Assembly (NCBI RefSeq): GCF_000013645.1
Contig: NC_007951.1
Coordinates: forward strand, 3,658,001-3,722,000
Length of the DNA: 64,000 bases
Reading direction: 5' to 3'
Origin: Paraburkholderia xenovorans LB400
GTDB taxonomy: Bacteria > Pseudomonadota > Gammaproteobacteria > Burkholderiales > Burkholderiaceae
Below the pieces are notes generated by a model. That model was given only the letters and a program-made list of their open reading frames with translations. It had not been told where the DNA came from and did no database searches. A program made the translations under genes and the position numbers. Positions 8,140 to 16,364 of the stretch are shown here, one piece after another; the first letter of the stretch is position 1, and every line of letters starts with the position of its first letter.

Positions 8140-9069
8140 ATGATTCGTTCACTTTTGCATGTTGGTATTCTCGTCCCCGACTTAGAGGTTGGGAGGGCGT
8201 TCTATGAATTGTTTGGCTTGGAAGCGCGGGCGGTGGGTAACGATTTGGTGTTTCGTTGCCCAGGGCGAGACCAAGACCAAATTCGATTAATTCAAGGCGC
8301 TAAAAAAAGGTTGGCCTATGTTTCTTTGGGCACGAACGGTCCAGGTATGGCGACATTAATGTCTCGCCTTAATGCGGCAGGAGTCGCGTTAAGTAGTAAC
8401 CCACCGTTTGATGTTGGATTAGACGGAGTTTGGTTTCAAGACCCGCACGGGGACTGGCTTAATGTTCGGGTTGCCGAGCCGGCACCTTGCGTTAGTCCGC
8501 TGCCCCCTGAAATTAATGCGCATGGGCGCTATCGTCGCATTGGTGAGCGTGCTTGCGACGTCTCTACCCGAAGTAAAAAGGCAGTGCCTTTACGGTTAGG
8601 CCATCTAATTAAGTTCAGTCCCGACGTTGACAGGTCAGTTGACTTCTACACCCAGCTATTGGGAATGAAGGTGTCTGATCGGGCGTTCGACATTTTGGCG
8701 TTTTTGCGCGGGGCGGCTGGCGGAGATCATCACATGATTGCATTCGCAAAAAGCTCGCATACCGGCTTGCATCATATGAGTTTCGAAGTCTCGGATCTTG
8801 ATCAGATAGAAATAGGCGCGCAGACGTTGTTACGCGCTGGATACAAAGACGGTTTTGGCCTTGGGCGTCACATAGGTGGGTCGAACTACTTCCATTACAT
8901 TCGAGATCCTTGGGGAAGTTTGGTTGAGTACTTTTGGGATATTGACGTGATTCCCGAAGATGACAGCGGTTGGGTTCCTTTGAACGTGGGACCTGAGGAA
9001 ATCACTGCGGTATGGGCTGCTATGCCCCCGCCTGATGATTTCGTACTTAACTTCGAGGAGCCTGATTGA
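8140..9069 (+). CDS. Two-domain extradiol ring-cleavage dioxygenase (VOC family)
   Basis: The protein has 309 residues in two VOC modules. The C-terminal module carries the likely Fe(II) ligands His155 (LGHLIKF), His211/212 (GLHHMSFEV) and Glu263 (LVEYFWD), the 2-His-1-Glu set of type I extradiol dioxygenases. The N-terminal module lacks them and is structural. Tyr250 or Tyr253 and His195-His198 nearby match active-site positions. The enzyme would open a catechol-type ring next to the hydroxyls. The neighbouring FAH-family hydrolase would act on the product. The exact substrate cannot be told. Confidence 0.82.
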   Translation: MIRSLLHVGILVPDLEVGRAFYELFGLEARAVGNDLVFRCPGRDQDQIRLIQGAKKRLAYVSLGTNGPGMATLMSRLNAAGVALSSNPPFDVGLDGVWFQDPHGDWLNVRVAEPAPCVSPLPPEINAHGRYRRIGERACDVSTRSKKAVPLRLGHLIKFSPDVDRSVDFYTQLLGMKVSDRAFDILAFLRGAAGGDHHMIAFAKSSHTGLHHMSFEVSDLDQIEIGAQTLLRAGYKDGFGLGRHIGGSNYFHYIRDPWGSLVEYFWDIDVIPEDDSGWVPLNVGPEEITAVWAAMPPPDDFVLNFEEPD

Positions 9070-9070
9070 T

Positions 9071-9451
9071 ATGGAAGTCTCCGAGGGCGCTCAAAGACTG
9101 TTGGCCCAGATGCTGAATAAGTCGTTTTATGTGGTTATTCGTACTCCGGCCGATTTGTCAAAATTTCAAGGGCTTCTAGAGGCTCATCTGCAGTGGGCAA
9201 TTAGCGCTGAGAAACGCGGAGAGCTATTCGCGTCAGGGCCTTTTGTTTCCGAGCAGGCCGGTGTGCCGGGGGCTGCGGGAGGGATGTCAATTATCAGGGC
9301 CTCGACCCTGGAGGCTGCTCATCAAATTTTGTCCGAGGACCCTTTCATTAAAAATGGGGTTTACATACCCGAGATCAAGAAGTGGCTACTAATGGAGGGC
9401 GGGATGACCGTGACCATGCGCTTCTCTGACCAAGCACACATCCTACGATAA
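9071..9451 (+). CDS. YciI-like protein (first copy)
   Basis: The protein has 126 residues from ATG 9,071, which directly follows the dioxygenase stop. The core from KSFYVVIRTP to SEDPFIKNGVYIPEIKKWL is the YciI/muconolactone-isomerase-like fold with the conserved DPF segment. Family members include TftG, a dehydrochlorinase of 5-chlorohydroxyhydroquinone. The role here is inferred only: isomerase, dehydrochlorinase or lactone handling of a ring-cleavage intermediate. A second, diverged YciI-like gene sits at 21,542. Confidence 0.72.
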   Translation: MEVSEGAQRLLAQMLNKSFYVVIRTPADLSKFQGLLEAHLQWAISAEKRGELFASGPFVSEQAGVPGAAGGMSIIRASTLEAAHQILSEDPFIKNGVYIPEIKKWLLMEGGMTVTMRFSDQAHILR

Positions 9452-9463
9452 GGCGGTACTCAA

Positions 9464-10408
9464 ATGAAATATCAGGTGTTCACTTACTGTGGACCCGGGG
9501 GCTTGTTGCGCCCAGGAATCAGGGTTCTCGATACGCATTACGACCTTCAAGGGCTGGTTTTGCATGGCAATGTAAGTTGGTCGATGGTAGACGACTTATT
9601 GTTAGACTGGGGCTCGGCCCATGAGCGCCTGAGTGCATTAGCCGAGGCAATCGCCTGTGATGCAGATATGTTTTCCGATCATGTTTTGGATGGCGCAGTG
9701 CGGTTTTCGGCACCTTTGACTCGTTGTGGTGTTATTTATGCCGCTGGCGCAAATTATCGCGACCATGTCGAGGCAATGGCCCAGGCTATGGGTATGACGC
9801 TTGTTCTTGACCCTAAAAAAGAGGGGGTTCCTCCTTGGCATTTTATTAAATCAGGCCAATCTGTGTTGTCGGCGCATCAAGAAGGGGTTGAGTTTCCTGC
9901 CCATTCCAAAATGTTGGATTGGGAGGCCGAGTTGGCCGTGGTAATTGGTCGTCGGGCGTCCCGCGTCTCAGTGTCTGAGGCGCTGAGTTACGTCGCCGGA
10001 TACACATGTGCCAATGATCTGTCTGCTCGGGACAATCTAAAGCGTGAAGGGGTAGATGTTAGCTCCCCTTTTCGTTTTGATTGGATTGGCCATAAGTGTT
10101 TTCGCGGCGCTTGCCCTCTGGGGCCATACCTTACTCCAGCTGAATTCGTTACCTCGCCTGAGGACTTGAGTATCAAACTATGGCTGAACGGTGAGCTGAA
10201 ACAAAACTCTAGCACGTCGAATCATCTCTATTCCGTTGCTGATCAGATTAGCTATTTAAGTCAACGGCTGGATTTGTTGCCTGGCGATGTCATTCTGACG
10301 GGGACCCCTGCCGGAGTGGGTATGGAGAAAGGCGTATTTCTCAAGCCTGGGGATGTAATGCGAGTTCAGATCGAGGGCTTGGGTGAACTCGAAACTACGT
10401 TGGTTTAG
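9464..10408 (+). CDS. Fumarylacetoacetate hydrolase-family enzyme
   Basis: The protein has 314 residues. The FAH fold from about 85 on shows GANYRDH (His101), Glu154 and Glu156 in DWEAELAVVIG, Asp185 in NDLSARD, and the C-terminal TGTPAGVG loop, which are metal and catalytic positions of the family. Members hydrolyse a C-C bond or decarboxylate/isomerise meta-cleavage products (such as HpcE/MhpD-like). Being directly after the extradiol dioxygenase, it is the likely next step of the pathway. Confidence 0.82.
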   Translation: MKYQVFTYCGPGGLLRPGIRVLDTHYDLQGLVLHGNVSWSMVDDLLLDWGSAHERLSALAEAIACDADMFSDHVLDGAVRFSAPLTRCGVIYAAGANYRDHVEAMAQAMGMTLVLDPKKEGVPPWHFIKSGQSVLSAHQEGVEFPAHSKMLDWEAELAVVIGRRASRVSVSEALSYVAGYTCANDLSARDNLKREGVDVSSPFRFDWIGHKCFRGACPLGPYLTPAEFVTSPEDLSIKLWLNGELKQNSSTSNHLYSVADQISYLSQRLDLLPGDVILTGTPAGVGMEKGVFLKPGDVMRVQIEGLGELETTLV

Positions 10409-10430
10409 ACAGACAATAAAGGAGACAGTA

Positions 10431-10844
10431 ATGAAGGCAATGTTCAAAAAGGCAGTATTGTGCACGGCTATATTGGGGGCAGGGCTTGGGGTCGCCCACG
10501 CTGAGGTCAAGGTGGGCTTTCTGGGCACGTTATCGGGCCCTTCAGCTGCAAATGGACGAGATCAGTTGGATGGCTTTCGTTTGGCATTAGAGCAACTTGG
10601 GGGCAAGTTGGGCGGCGTGGACGCACAACTGGTCGTTGAAGACGATCAGATGAAACCCGACGCTGCCTTGACGGGTGCGACTAGATTGCTTGAGCGCGAA
10701 AAAGTCGATGTTGTCGTGGGCTTGACGTTTACGCATGTGCTGATGGCATTGCAGGCAAAAATTGCGGCGACAGACGTGCCGTTTATCGGTACGATTTCAG
10801 GACCTTCACCGACGGCCGGAGCGCAATGCAAACCTAATCTTTGA
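10431..10844 (+). pseudogene. Truncated LivK-type branched-chain/aromatic ABC binding protein
   Basis: The start follows AAAGGAGACAG. A signal peptide (ending GVAHA) and the first third of a periplasmic binding protein fold type I are present (VKVGFLGTLSGPSAANG, then VVVGLTF and GTISGPSPTAG). Family members have about 380 residues; this one stops after 137 at a junction near 10,840, where the DNA switches to the antisense of an IclR gene. No LivH/M/G/F genes follow. It is a remnant. Confidence 0.82.
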
Positions 10845-11132
10845 TGCCTCTGCGACCGGGTTGAGCCGATTCAAGGCCGCCACACCCAGCTGCAAGGTCA
10901 ACTCCCCCAGATCGTAGCGCCCGCTCGCCGCGTCACGCTCGATCAGGCCCGCACGCACGAGGCTCGCGAGGTAACGATGCGTTCGGCTGGTGGACATGTC
11001 CACCTCGTCCGCGAGCTCCTTGACGCTCATGGGCGCTTCCGCCCGCAAATAGGCTCGCAGCACGCGAGCCCCGATTTCCACCGACTGCACACCCTGCGAC
11101 TGGCGCGCATTATCTTCGCTTGTCTTCGACAC
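10840..11132 (-). pseudogene. Truncated IclR-type regulator, HTH part only
   Basis: The minus-strand reading begins MSKTSEDNARQSQG and contains the winged HTH (about 18-78, with LADEVDMSTSRTHRYLASL) and the short linker. The effector-binding domain is missing because the gene is cut at about residue 95 at the junction with the LivK-type remnant. The remaining protein might bind DNA but could not sense ligand. It is divergent from the oxygenase beta gene at 11,452 and was probably its regulator. Confidence 0.8.
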
Positions 11133-11286
11133 CCGTCTTCCTCGTTTTAGCTCTCTTCATTCCCGGACGCTGCCGGCCCGGAGTCTAGCAAACCCCCCGG
11201 TAGCGCCCTCGCAAACACGGCCACGCAAATAAATCGACAAATATTCGCTCTATCGACATTGCGCCCGTGGAGATGGTGGACTATGC

Positions 11287-11321
11287 TTGACATGTCCATT
11301 ATGCATGATGCATGATGCATT
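11287..11321 (+). promoter_or_regulatory. Putative promoter and heptamer repeats upstream of the first oxygenase pair
   Basis: TTGACA at 11,287-11,292 is a perfect -35; a weak -10 (CATGAT, 11,311-11,316) is 18 bp away. ATGCATG is repeated in tandem with a 7-bp period from 11,301, giving three ATGCAT palindromes. The stretch lies between the divergent truncated iclR and the beta-subunit gene, so it may be an operator. No binding protein is known. Confidence 0.5.
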
Positions 11322-11451
11322 TACTATTTTAGCAAAGCCCGCAACAAACAGGGCACGCTCTCGAGCCGCGCGCCAGCAGGTCAGTACAACCGCGAGACGT
11401 TCCGGGCCGCTGCCTGGCGCGGCCGGCGAGGGTCAAGAGGAGGGAGAGTTG

Positions 11452-11982
11452 ATGAACACCGATAGTCCGCTGAAGGCGATACAGCCACCGGCCGACGAGC
11501 AGGCATGGGCGGTCAGGGCGAGGCGTCAGTTCGAGGCGGAACAGTTGCTGTACGCCTACGTCGAATACATCGACGATGATCGCCTTGAAGAGTTGCCAGA
11601 GCTGTTCACCGAAGACGGCAGCTACCAGATCATCTCCAGGGAGAACGTCGAGCGCGGCTTGCCGGCCCCTACCATGGGTTGCAGCAACCGCAACATGCTC
11701 ATCGACCGCATCGTCTCCTTGCGGCACGCCAACATCTACTCCCAACACGCCTACCGACACGTGCTCAGCAATGTGCGCGTGAAAGCCATGGAGGGCGACG
11801 AGGCGCTGGTGCAGAGCAATTACGTCGTCATGGCGACCCGCGGCGACGGCATCGCCCGGGTGTACAGCACCGGCAAGTACGTCGATCGCCTGGTGTTCGA
11901 GGAGGATGGTCCGAAGTTCAAACAAAAACGCGTGATCTTCGACACGCAATTAATCGACACGCTCCTCGTGCGCCCGCTCTGA
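11452..11982 (+). CDS. Ring-hydroxylating oxygenase, beta subunit (pair 1)
   Basis: The protein has 176 residues; ATG 11,452 is preceded by AGGAGGGAG (an upstream in-frame extension to 11,287 lacks a good site and crosses the promoter). It is of the NTF2-like beta-subunit fold, with the conserved ADDGS-like EDGSYQII segment, LPAPTMGCSNRNML, SLRHANIYSQHAYRH and the C-terminal RVIFDTQLIDTLL. It is closest by eye to the small subunits of the terephthalate/anthranilate oxygenase group and to the one at 18,336. It stabilises the alpha subunit and lacks catalytic residues. Confidence 0.85.
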   Translation: MNTDSPLKAIQPPADEQAWAVRARRQFEAEQLLYAYVEYIDDDRLEELPELFTEDGSYQIISRENVERGLPAPTMGCSNRNMLIDRIVSLRHANIYSQHAYRHVLSNVRVKAMEGDEALVQSNYVVMATRGDGIARVYSTGKYVDRLVFEEDGPKFKQKRVIFDTQLIDTLLVRPL

Positions 11983-12022
11983 GCGGGTTGCGGACAAGCG
12001 TTTCGATACAGGAGAAAAACCA

Positions 12023-13309
12023 ATGACCAACGTATCGCCCCAGCCCGCGACGGCGGAACAAGCGCTCCGTGTGCCCTACAAGGTTTTCACGGACAAGGCG
12101 TATCTGGAACTGGAGAACGAGCGGATTTTCCGTGGAAAGGTGTGGGCCTACGTGGCCCTGGAGGCGGAGATCCCCGAGCCGGGCGACTACAAGGCCACCC
12201 ATATCGGGTTGTCGCCCGTCATCGTCACCCGAGCGGAGGACGGCAGCATCCATGTCATGGAGAACCGCTGCGCGCACCGCGGCGCGCTGGTGTGTGAGCA
12301 GCGCTACGGCAACGCCAGCAGCCTGCAGTGCGTTTACCACCAGTGGGACTACAACTTGAAGGGGGAGCTCAACGGCGTGCCCTTCCTGCGCGGCGTGCGC
12401 GGCAAGGGTGGCATGTGCAAGCCCTTCGACAAGAGCCGGCACGGCCTGACCAAGCTGCGCGTTGCCACCCTCAACGGCATTGTCTTCGCGAGCTTCTCCG
12501 ATGAGGTGGAACCGCTGGAGGAATACCTGGGGCCGGTGGCGGTAGAGATCATCAAGCGCAACTGCAAGCGCCCCCTGAGGCTTCTCGGCTTTCAGCGCCA
12601 GCGCATCCACAGCAACTGGAAGCTGGCCGCCGAGAATTCGCGAGACCCCTACCACGCCGGCCTGCTCCATCTTTTCCTGAACACCTTCGGGCTCTGGCGA
12701 AATACCAGTGAGTCCGCGTCGATACAGCTCGACAGGACGGGGCGGCATTGCTTGCTGGCAACCGAACTCCACACCGACGAGGAAGCCGCGGAGCATGCCA
12801 GCCAGGCTCAACACGCCTATAACCCGGAGTTCACCCTGCGAGACAGCTCGGTCGTGCAGAGCCAGCGGGAATTCGACGACAACATCAATCTGGTGGTGCT
12901 TTCGATCTTCCCGAACCTGGTGGTGCATCAACTGGGTAACGCGCTCTCGACCCGACACGTCATCCCCATTGGAGAAGACGAGTTCGAGATGGTCTGGACG
13001 CAGTTCGGCTTCGTCGACGACGACGAGGAGCTCGAACAACTGCGCATAACCCACGGCAATCTGATCGGCCCCTCCGGTTACGTTTCCCTGGAGGACGGCG
13101 ACGCCATGGAGCGCGTTCAGCGTTCGGTCAGTCACGACAAGGACAGTACGTCGTTCATGGGCATGGTCGACCAGAACACGCGCTCCATGGACTATTTCGC
13201 GACAGAGAATCCGATCAAGGGCTTTTGGCAGTACTACCAGCAGACGCTGGGCCTGGATGCCGACTTCCATATCCCTGAACCGAGCCAAGCGGCCTCGAGT
13301 GGCGCCTAG
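12023..13309 (+). CDS. Ring-hydroxylating oxygenase, alpha subunit (pair 1)
   Basis: The protein has 428 residues with CAGGAGAAAAACC before the ATG. Rieske ligands are Cys83-x-His85 and Cys103-x2-His106. The mononuclear iron site is Asp208 (bridging), His211 and His216 in RDPYHAGLLH. Its N-terminal RVPYKVFTDKAYLELE pattern and length fit the TphA2/AndAc/NagG group (terephthalate, anthranilate, salicylate oxygenases). The enzyme would dihydroxylate or monohydroxylate an aromatic acid with electrons from a reductase; none is adjacent to this pair. The beta gene lies 40 bp upstream. The substrate is not determined. Confidence 0.85.
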   Translation: MTNVSPQPATAEQALRVPYKVFTDKAYLELENERIFRGKVWAYVALEAEIPEPGDYKATHIGLSPVIVTRAEDGSIHVMENRCAHRGALVCEQRYGNASSLQCVYHQWDYNLKGELNGVPFLRGVRGKGGMCKPFDKSRHGLTKLRVATLNGIVFASFSDEVEPLEEYLGPVAVEIIKRNCKRPLRLLGFQRQRIHSNWKLAAENSRDPYHAGLLHLFLNTFGLWRNTSESASIQLDRTGRHCLLATELHTDEEAAEHASQAQHAYNPEFTLRDSSVVQSQREFDDNINLVVLSIFPNLVVHQLGNALSTRHVIPIGEDEFEMVWTQFGFVDDDEELEQLRITHGNLIGPSGYVSLEDGDAMERVQRSVSHDKDSTSFMGMVDQNTRSMDYFATENPIKGFWQYYQQTLGLDADFHIPEPSQAASSGA

Positions 13310-13384
13310 AGCAAAACGCGGCGCGTTGCGTTGAAGAAACCAAGAGCAAAGCAACGCGCTATAACGTAGATGGAGGAGAGACCG

Positions 13385-13487
13385 GTGAAGAAGAAGCTAC
13401 TATGCCTCTTGTTGATGGCCAGCCTGGCGGGCTGGAGCGTGCACGCATCGTCCAAGACGCTGCGAATGTTAAGCGGCTGGGATAAAA
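13385..13487 (+). pseudogene. Start of an exported binding-protein gene cut by ISPpu12
   Basis: GTG at 13,385 follows GGAGGAGA and begins KKKLLCLLLMASLAG..., a clear signal peptide, then SKTLRMLSGWDKR before the left end of ISPpu12. The mature start resembles TRAP DctP or peptide/sugar-type periplasmic proteins. The rest is not found after the element (from 16,860), so the gene was lost or displaced. Confidence 0.65.
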
Positions 13488-13511
13488 GGGTATACGGATT
13501 TAATGGTTGAT
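13488..13511. repeat. Left terminal repeat of ISPpu12 copy 2
   Basis: Begins GGGTATACGGATTTAATGG; pairs with 16,836-16,859 with three mismatches in 24 bases. Confidence 0.85.
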
Positions 13512-13545
13512 GGGGCACCTTCACCCCATCAATCTGATACCACCC

Positions 13546-14835
13546 TCAGATGGTTGATAGATCGACTCCGTAGTTGAGTTCCTCTGCGAAGTCCGGCAGT
13601 CCGTAACCGATGGTTTTCTTGTAGAAAGGAGAGACCTTCGCAGTCGGTGCCTTCTTCTTGTGCTTCGTGGTGTAGAGCATTCGTGCCCGCATCACCTCGA
13701 AGGAGTAACCGCGCCCTTCACGGTTCTTGTCCTTGGCCAGTCGGTTGATGGACTCCGTGTAAGCGTTGGTGACGGGCATGTCCGTCTCGAAGTAGGTCAT
13801 GGTCTCTTCGCGCCAGTTTCCCACTGCCCTGACCAGATCGCTCCAGACTTCCTTTTGGCCCTTCGGGATGGTGGCTATCCACTCGTCCAGGGCGGCTTCT
13901 GCCTGGAGCCGTGTGGTGGCGTCCCAGATGCCGTAGAAGCGCTCCTTGTGCTCGTAGGCGGCCAGCAGTTGCGGGAACGCGCCTGTCCAGGTCTCCATGA
14001 TGAGGCGCTCCCGGTCTGAGACTTCGTGAGCGCGTTTCAGCAGGATTTTCCGGTCTCCCTTGAGAGTCCGGCTCTGGGACGGTTTCAGCTCCTTTCTGAG
14101 GCCCTTGCGCACTCTCTCTAGGGCATCGTTGGCCATGCGCACCACATGGAACTTATCGACCACGATACGGGCCTGGGGCAGCACAGCCTTGACCGCTGCC
14201 CGGTAGGGGTTCCACATGTCCATGCTGACGATCTCGACCTTCTGCCGGTCTTTCAGCTTCATCAGGTAGTTGGTCACCACGTCCTGGCGGCGGGTGGCCA
14301 GCAGGTCGAGCAGGGTTCGCTCCTCAATGTTGGTCAGAATGCAGCGGTAGCGCTTGTTCAGGTATAGCTCGTCAATGCCCAGGATGCGGGGCGTCTCGAA
14401 GCGGTGCCAGCGCCCCAGGAACTCGGCGCGGGCGTTGAAGATGTCGCGCACCGTCTTCTCGTCCAGGCCGGTCTGTGCCGCCACAAAGGTGTAGGGGTGG
14501 TTGAAGGATTCCTTCTCCACGTACTCATGCAGCCGCAGTGTCATACGGAATCCGTCCACCATCTCCGGTAGCTGGGGCCTGAATGTTGTCTTGCAGGCCC
14601 GGCAGGTGTATCGGCGGCGGACCACCCAGAGAGTGACCCGCTTGCCGTGGATGGGCAGATCACGATAGGGAACGTCACGCTTGCCGAACCGTACGAACTC
14701 ACCCTGCACGCCGCATTCCTCGCAGGCGATGGGATCGGGCACGTCCACCTGGAAGTGCATTTCGTCGTCGGTTGATTTGCAGCCCAGTACTTGGTATTGC
14801 GGCAGGTGAAGGATGTTGTCGGGAAGTTCGGTCAT
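13546..14835 (-). CDS. tnpA: ISL3-family transposase of ISPpu12
   Basis: The protein has 429 residues. The N-terminal zinc ribbon has Cys38/Cys41 and Cys78/Cys81; a HTH follows (YTFVAAQTGLDEKTVRDIF, about 115-133). The DDE core includes GIDELYL, the DMWNPYR and DKFHVVRMAN motifs, and TNAYTESINRLAK with the catalytic Glu. The length matches ISL3 transposases of the ISPpu12 branch. It is read toward the left end of the element, away from lspA. Confidence 0.92.
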   Translation of the reverse strand: MTELPDNILHLPQYQVLGCKSTDDEMHFQVDVPDPIACEECGVQGEFVRFGKRDVPYRDLPIHGKRVTLWVVRRRYTCRACKTTFRPQLPEMVDGFRMTLRLHEYVEKESFNHPYTFVAAQTGLDEKTVRDIFNARAEFLGRWHRFETPRILGIDELYLNKRYRCILTNIEERTLLDLLATRRQDVVTNYLMKLKDRQKVEIVSMDMWNPYRAAVKAVLPQARIVVDKFHVVRMANDALERVRKGLRKELKPSQSRTLKGDRKILLKRAHEVSDRERLIMETWTGAFPQLLAAYEHKERFYGIWDATTRLQAEAALDEWIATIPKGQKEVWSDLVRAVGNWREETMTYFETDMPVTNAYTESINRLAKDKNREGRGYSFEVMRARMLYTTKHKKKAPTAKVSPFYKKTIGYGLPDFAEELNYGVDLSTI

Positions 14836-14856
14836 GGTGTTGTATAGGCGTAGGTG

Positions 14857-15369
14857 TCAGTCAGATCCATCCGGCTCGGCATTGGTGTTTGCTTTTTTAC
14901 CCAACAAGCTGCTGGAAACGAAAAGTAAGGCACCGAGGACAATTGCAATATCAGCCAGGTTGAAGGCCGGCCAATGCCAGTCTCGCCAATAGAAATCAAA
15001 GGAATCCACAACATAGCCGCGAAAGACCCGGTCAATCAGGTTGCCCATGGCGCCACCGAGGATAAGACTGTAAGCGATGGCTTCTCCTTTATGACGATTT
15101 TCAAGGATCAGCTTGATCAGAAAAATCGAGACCACTACCGCGATTCCGATAAAAAAGTAGCGCTGCCAGCCTCCACCATTCGCAAAAAGACTGAATGCGG
15201 CACCGGTGTTCCATAGGTGCACCCAGTTAAAGAACGGGGTCACCGAAACATACTCGCCATAGGCCATTGATTGCTGCACCAGCCACTTTACAGCCTGATC
15301 AGACGCTGCCAGCAGGCCCGATATGGACAATAGGGCATACGGCGAGAGCTTTTTGCCAATAATGAGCAT
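14857..15369 (-). CDS. lspA: Lipoprotein signal peptidase of ISPpu12 (copy 2)
   Basis: The protein has 170 residues, with four membrane segments, DQAVKW, NTGAAFS, and the catalytic aspartates in NLIDRV and NLADI. Its natural C-terminus is KKANTNAEPDGSD, so this copy shows the unaltered end. It is three bases downstream of the transporter gene. Inner-membrane maturation of lipoproteins is the enzyme activity. Why ISPpu12 carries it is not known; it may help co-transferred lipoproteins. Confidence 0.9.
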   Translation of the reverse strand: MLIIGKKLSPYALLSISGLLAASDQAVKWLVQQSMAYGEYVSVTPFFNWVHLWNTGAAFSLFANGGGWQRYFFIGIAVVVSIFLIKLILENRHKGEAIAYSLILGGAMGNLIDRVFRGYVVDSFDFYWRDWHWPAFNLADIAIVLGALLFVSSSLLGKKANTNAEPDGSD

Positions 15370-15372
15370 TAT

Positions 15373-16269
15373 TTAACCCTTCAACGCCAAAATGCGTCTG
15401 GCACCGTTAAGTACAATGCCCCCCGCGATGGTGCCGATAATCAGATCCGGATAATTGGAACCGGTCCACGCGACCAGGGCGCCGGCGGTGATGACCCCCA
15501 GGTTGATCACCACGTCGTTGGCCGAGAATATCCAGCTTGCCTTCATGTGCGCCCCGCCTTCCCGATGTTTGGATATGAGCAGCAGACAACTGGTATTGGC
15601 AATCAATGCGACGAATGCGATAGCCATCATCACCAGCGATTCAGGCTCACTACCGAATACAAAGCGTCTCACCACCTCTACGAGCACGCCCACAGCCAAG
15701 ATCAGTTGCAGTACACCAGCAAGATGCGCGGCACGTACCTGCATTTTCACGCTATGTCCAACCGCATAAAGGGCAAGCCCGTACACCGCCGCATCGGCAA
15801 AATTGTCCAGGGATTCTCCAATCAGGCCGGTGGACTGGGCGATCAGACCGGCAGTCATTTCCACCACGAACAGAAGTGCATTGATGCCGAGCAACCAGCG
15901 CAGGGTCCCGGATTCTTGCTTAGCAGAAGCTGCCGAAAACTCGGCGGCCTTGATGGTCTCCGGATTTGCAGCGACGGTTTCCTGAAGCGAGGCGCCTAGC
16001 CCCAAGGTCTTCAGTTTCGAGGTGACGGGCTCGACCTCGCCGTCATGCACGACCTTCAGCCGGCGGTTCGACAAGTCGAAGGACAGCGCCCGAATCTCCT
16101 CAAAGCCGTTCAGGGCTAGGCGAATCATTCGTTCTTCTGATGGACAGTCCATCTTCGGCACGGCATAAACACTGACCCATCTCCCTGGCGCCTCGGAGGA
16201 GGCCTGTATATCGGTATCCGCTGCGGACGTTGCATCACCGCCACAGGCGCCACCACAGGATTTGCTCAT
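15373..16269 (-). CDS. HMA-CDF fusion metal transporter (ISPpu12 copy 2)
   Basis: Identical in translation to the gene at 3,976-4,872 (298 residues from MSKSCGG). It has an N-terminal Cys-rich and HMA-like part, then CDF-type membrane helices, but no CDF C-terminal cytoplasmic domain. In the signature helices the usual HxxxD pairs read DNFAD (about 155-159) and SANDV (about 249-253), so the metal site is not canonical. Control is by the divergent CadR/PbrR-type regulator. Confidence 0.82.
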   Translation of the reverse strand: MSKSCGGACGGDATSAADTDIQASSEAPGRWVSVYAVPKMDCPSEERMIRLALNGFEEIRALSFDLSNRRLKVVHDGEVEPVTSKLKTLGLGASLQETVAANPETIKAAEFSAASAKQESGTLRWLLGINALLFVVEMTAGLIAQSTGLIGESLDNFADAAVYGLALYAVGHSVKMQVRAAHLAGVLQLILAVGVLVEVVRRFVFGSEPESLVMMAIAFVALIANTSCLLLISKHREGGAHMKASWIFSANDVVINLGVITAGALVAWTGSNYPDLIIGTIAGGIVLNGARRILALKG

Positions 16270-16302
16270 GATACGACTCCACTTGAACAATGTTGTGGTA
16301 CC

Positions 16303-16333
16303 ATTTAAAACTATAAAGCTACTATAAGGTCAA
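16303..16333 (-). promoter_or_regulatory. MerR-type promoter with 19-bp spacer (copy 2)
   Basis: Same sequence as 4,906-4,936: TTGACC and TTAAAT on the minus strand, 19 bp apart, between merR and the transporter. Confidence 0.7.
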
Positions 16334-16364
16334 TAGAGTAAAGAATCCGTTGGGGAGGAGGCTG

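Noticed and set aside
11287..11451. N-terminal extension of the pair-1 beta subunit
   Set aside because: The extended reading crosses the promoter and heptamer repeats; ATG 11,452 has a strong ribosome site and gives the family length.
3451..15369. Taking either lspA as the housekeeping gene
   Set aside because: Both copies lie inside ISPpu12 elements; the normal chromosomal neighbours (ileS) are not here.
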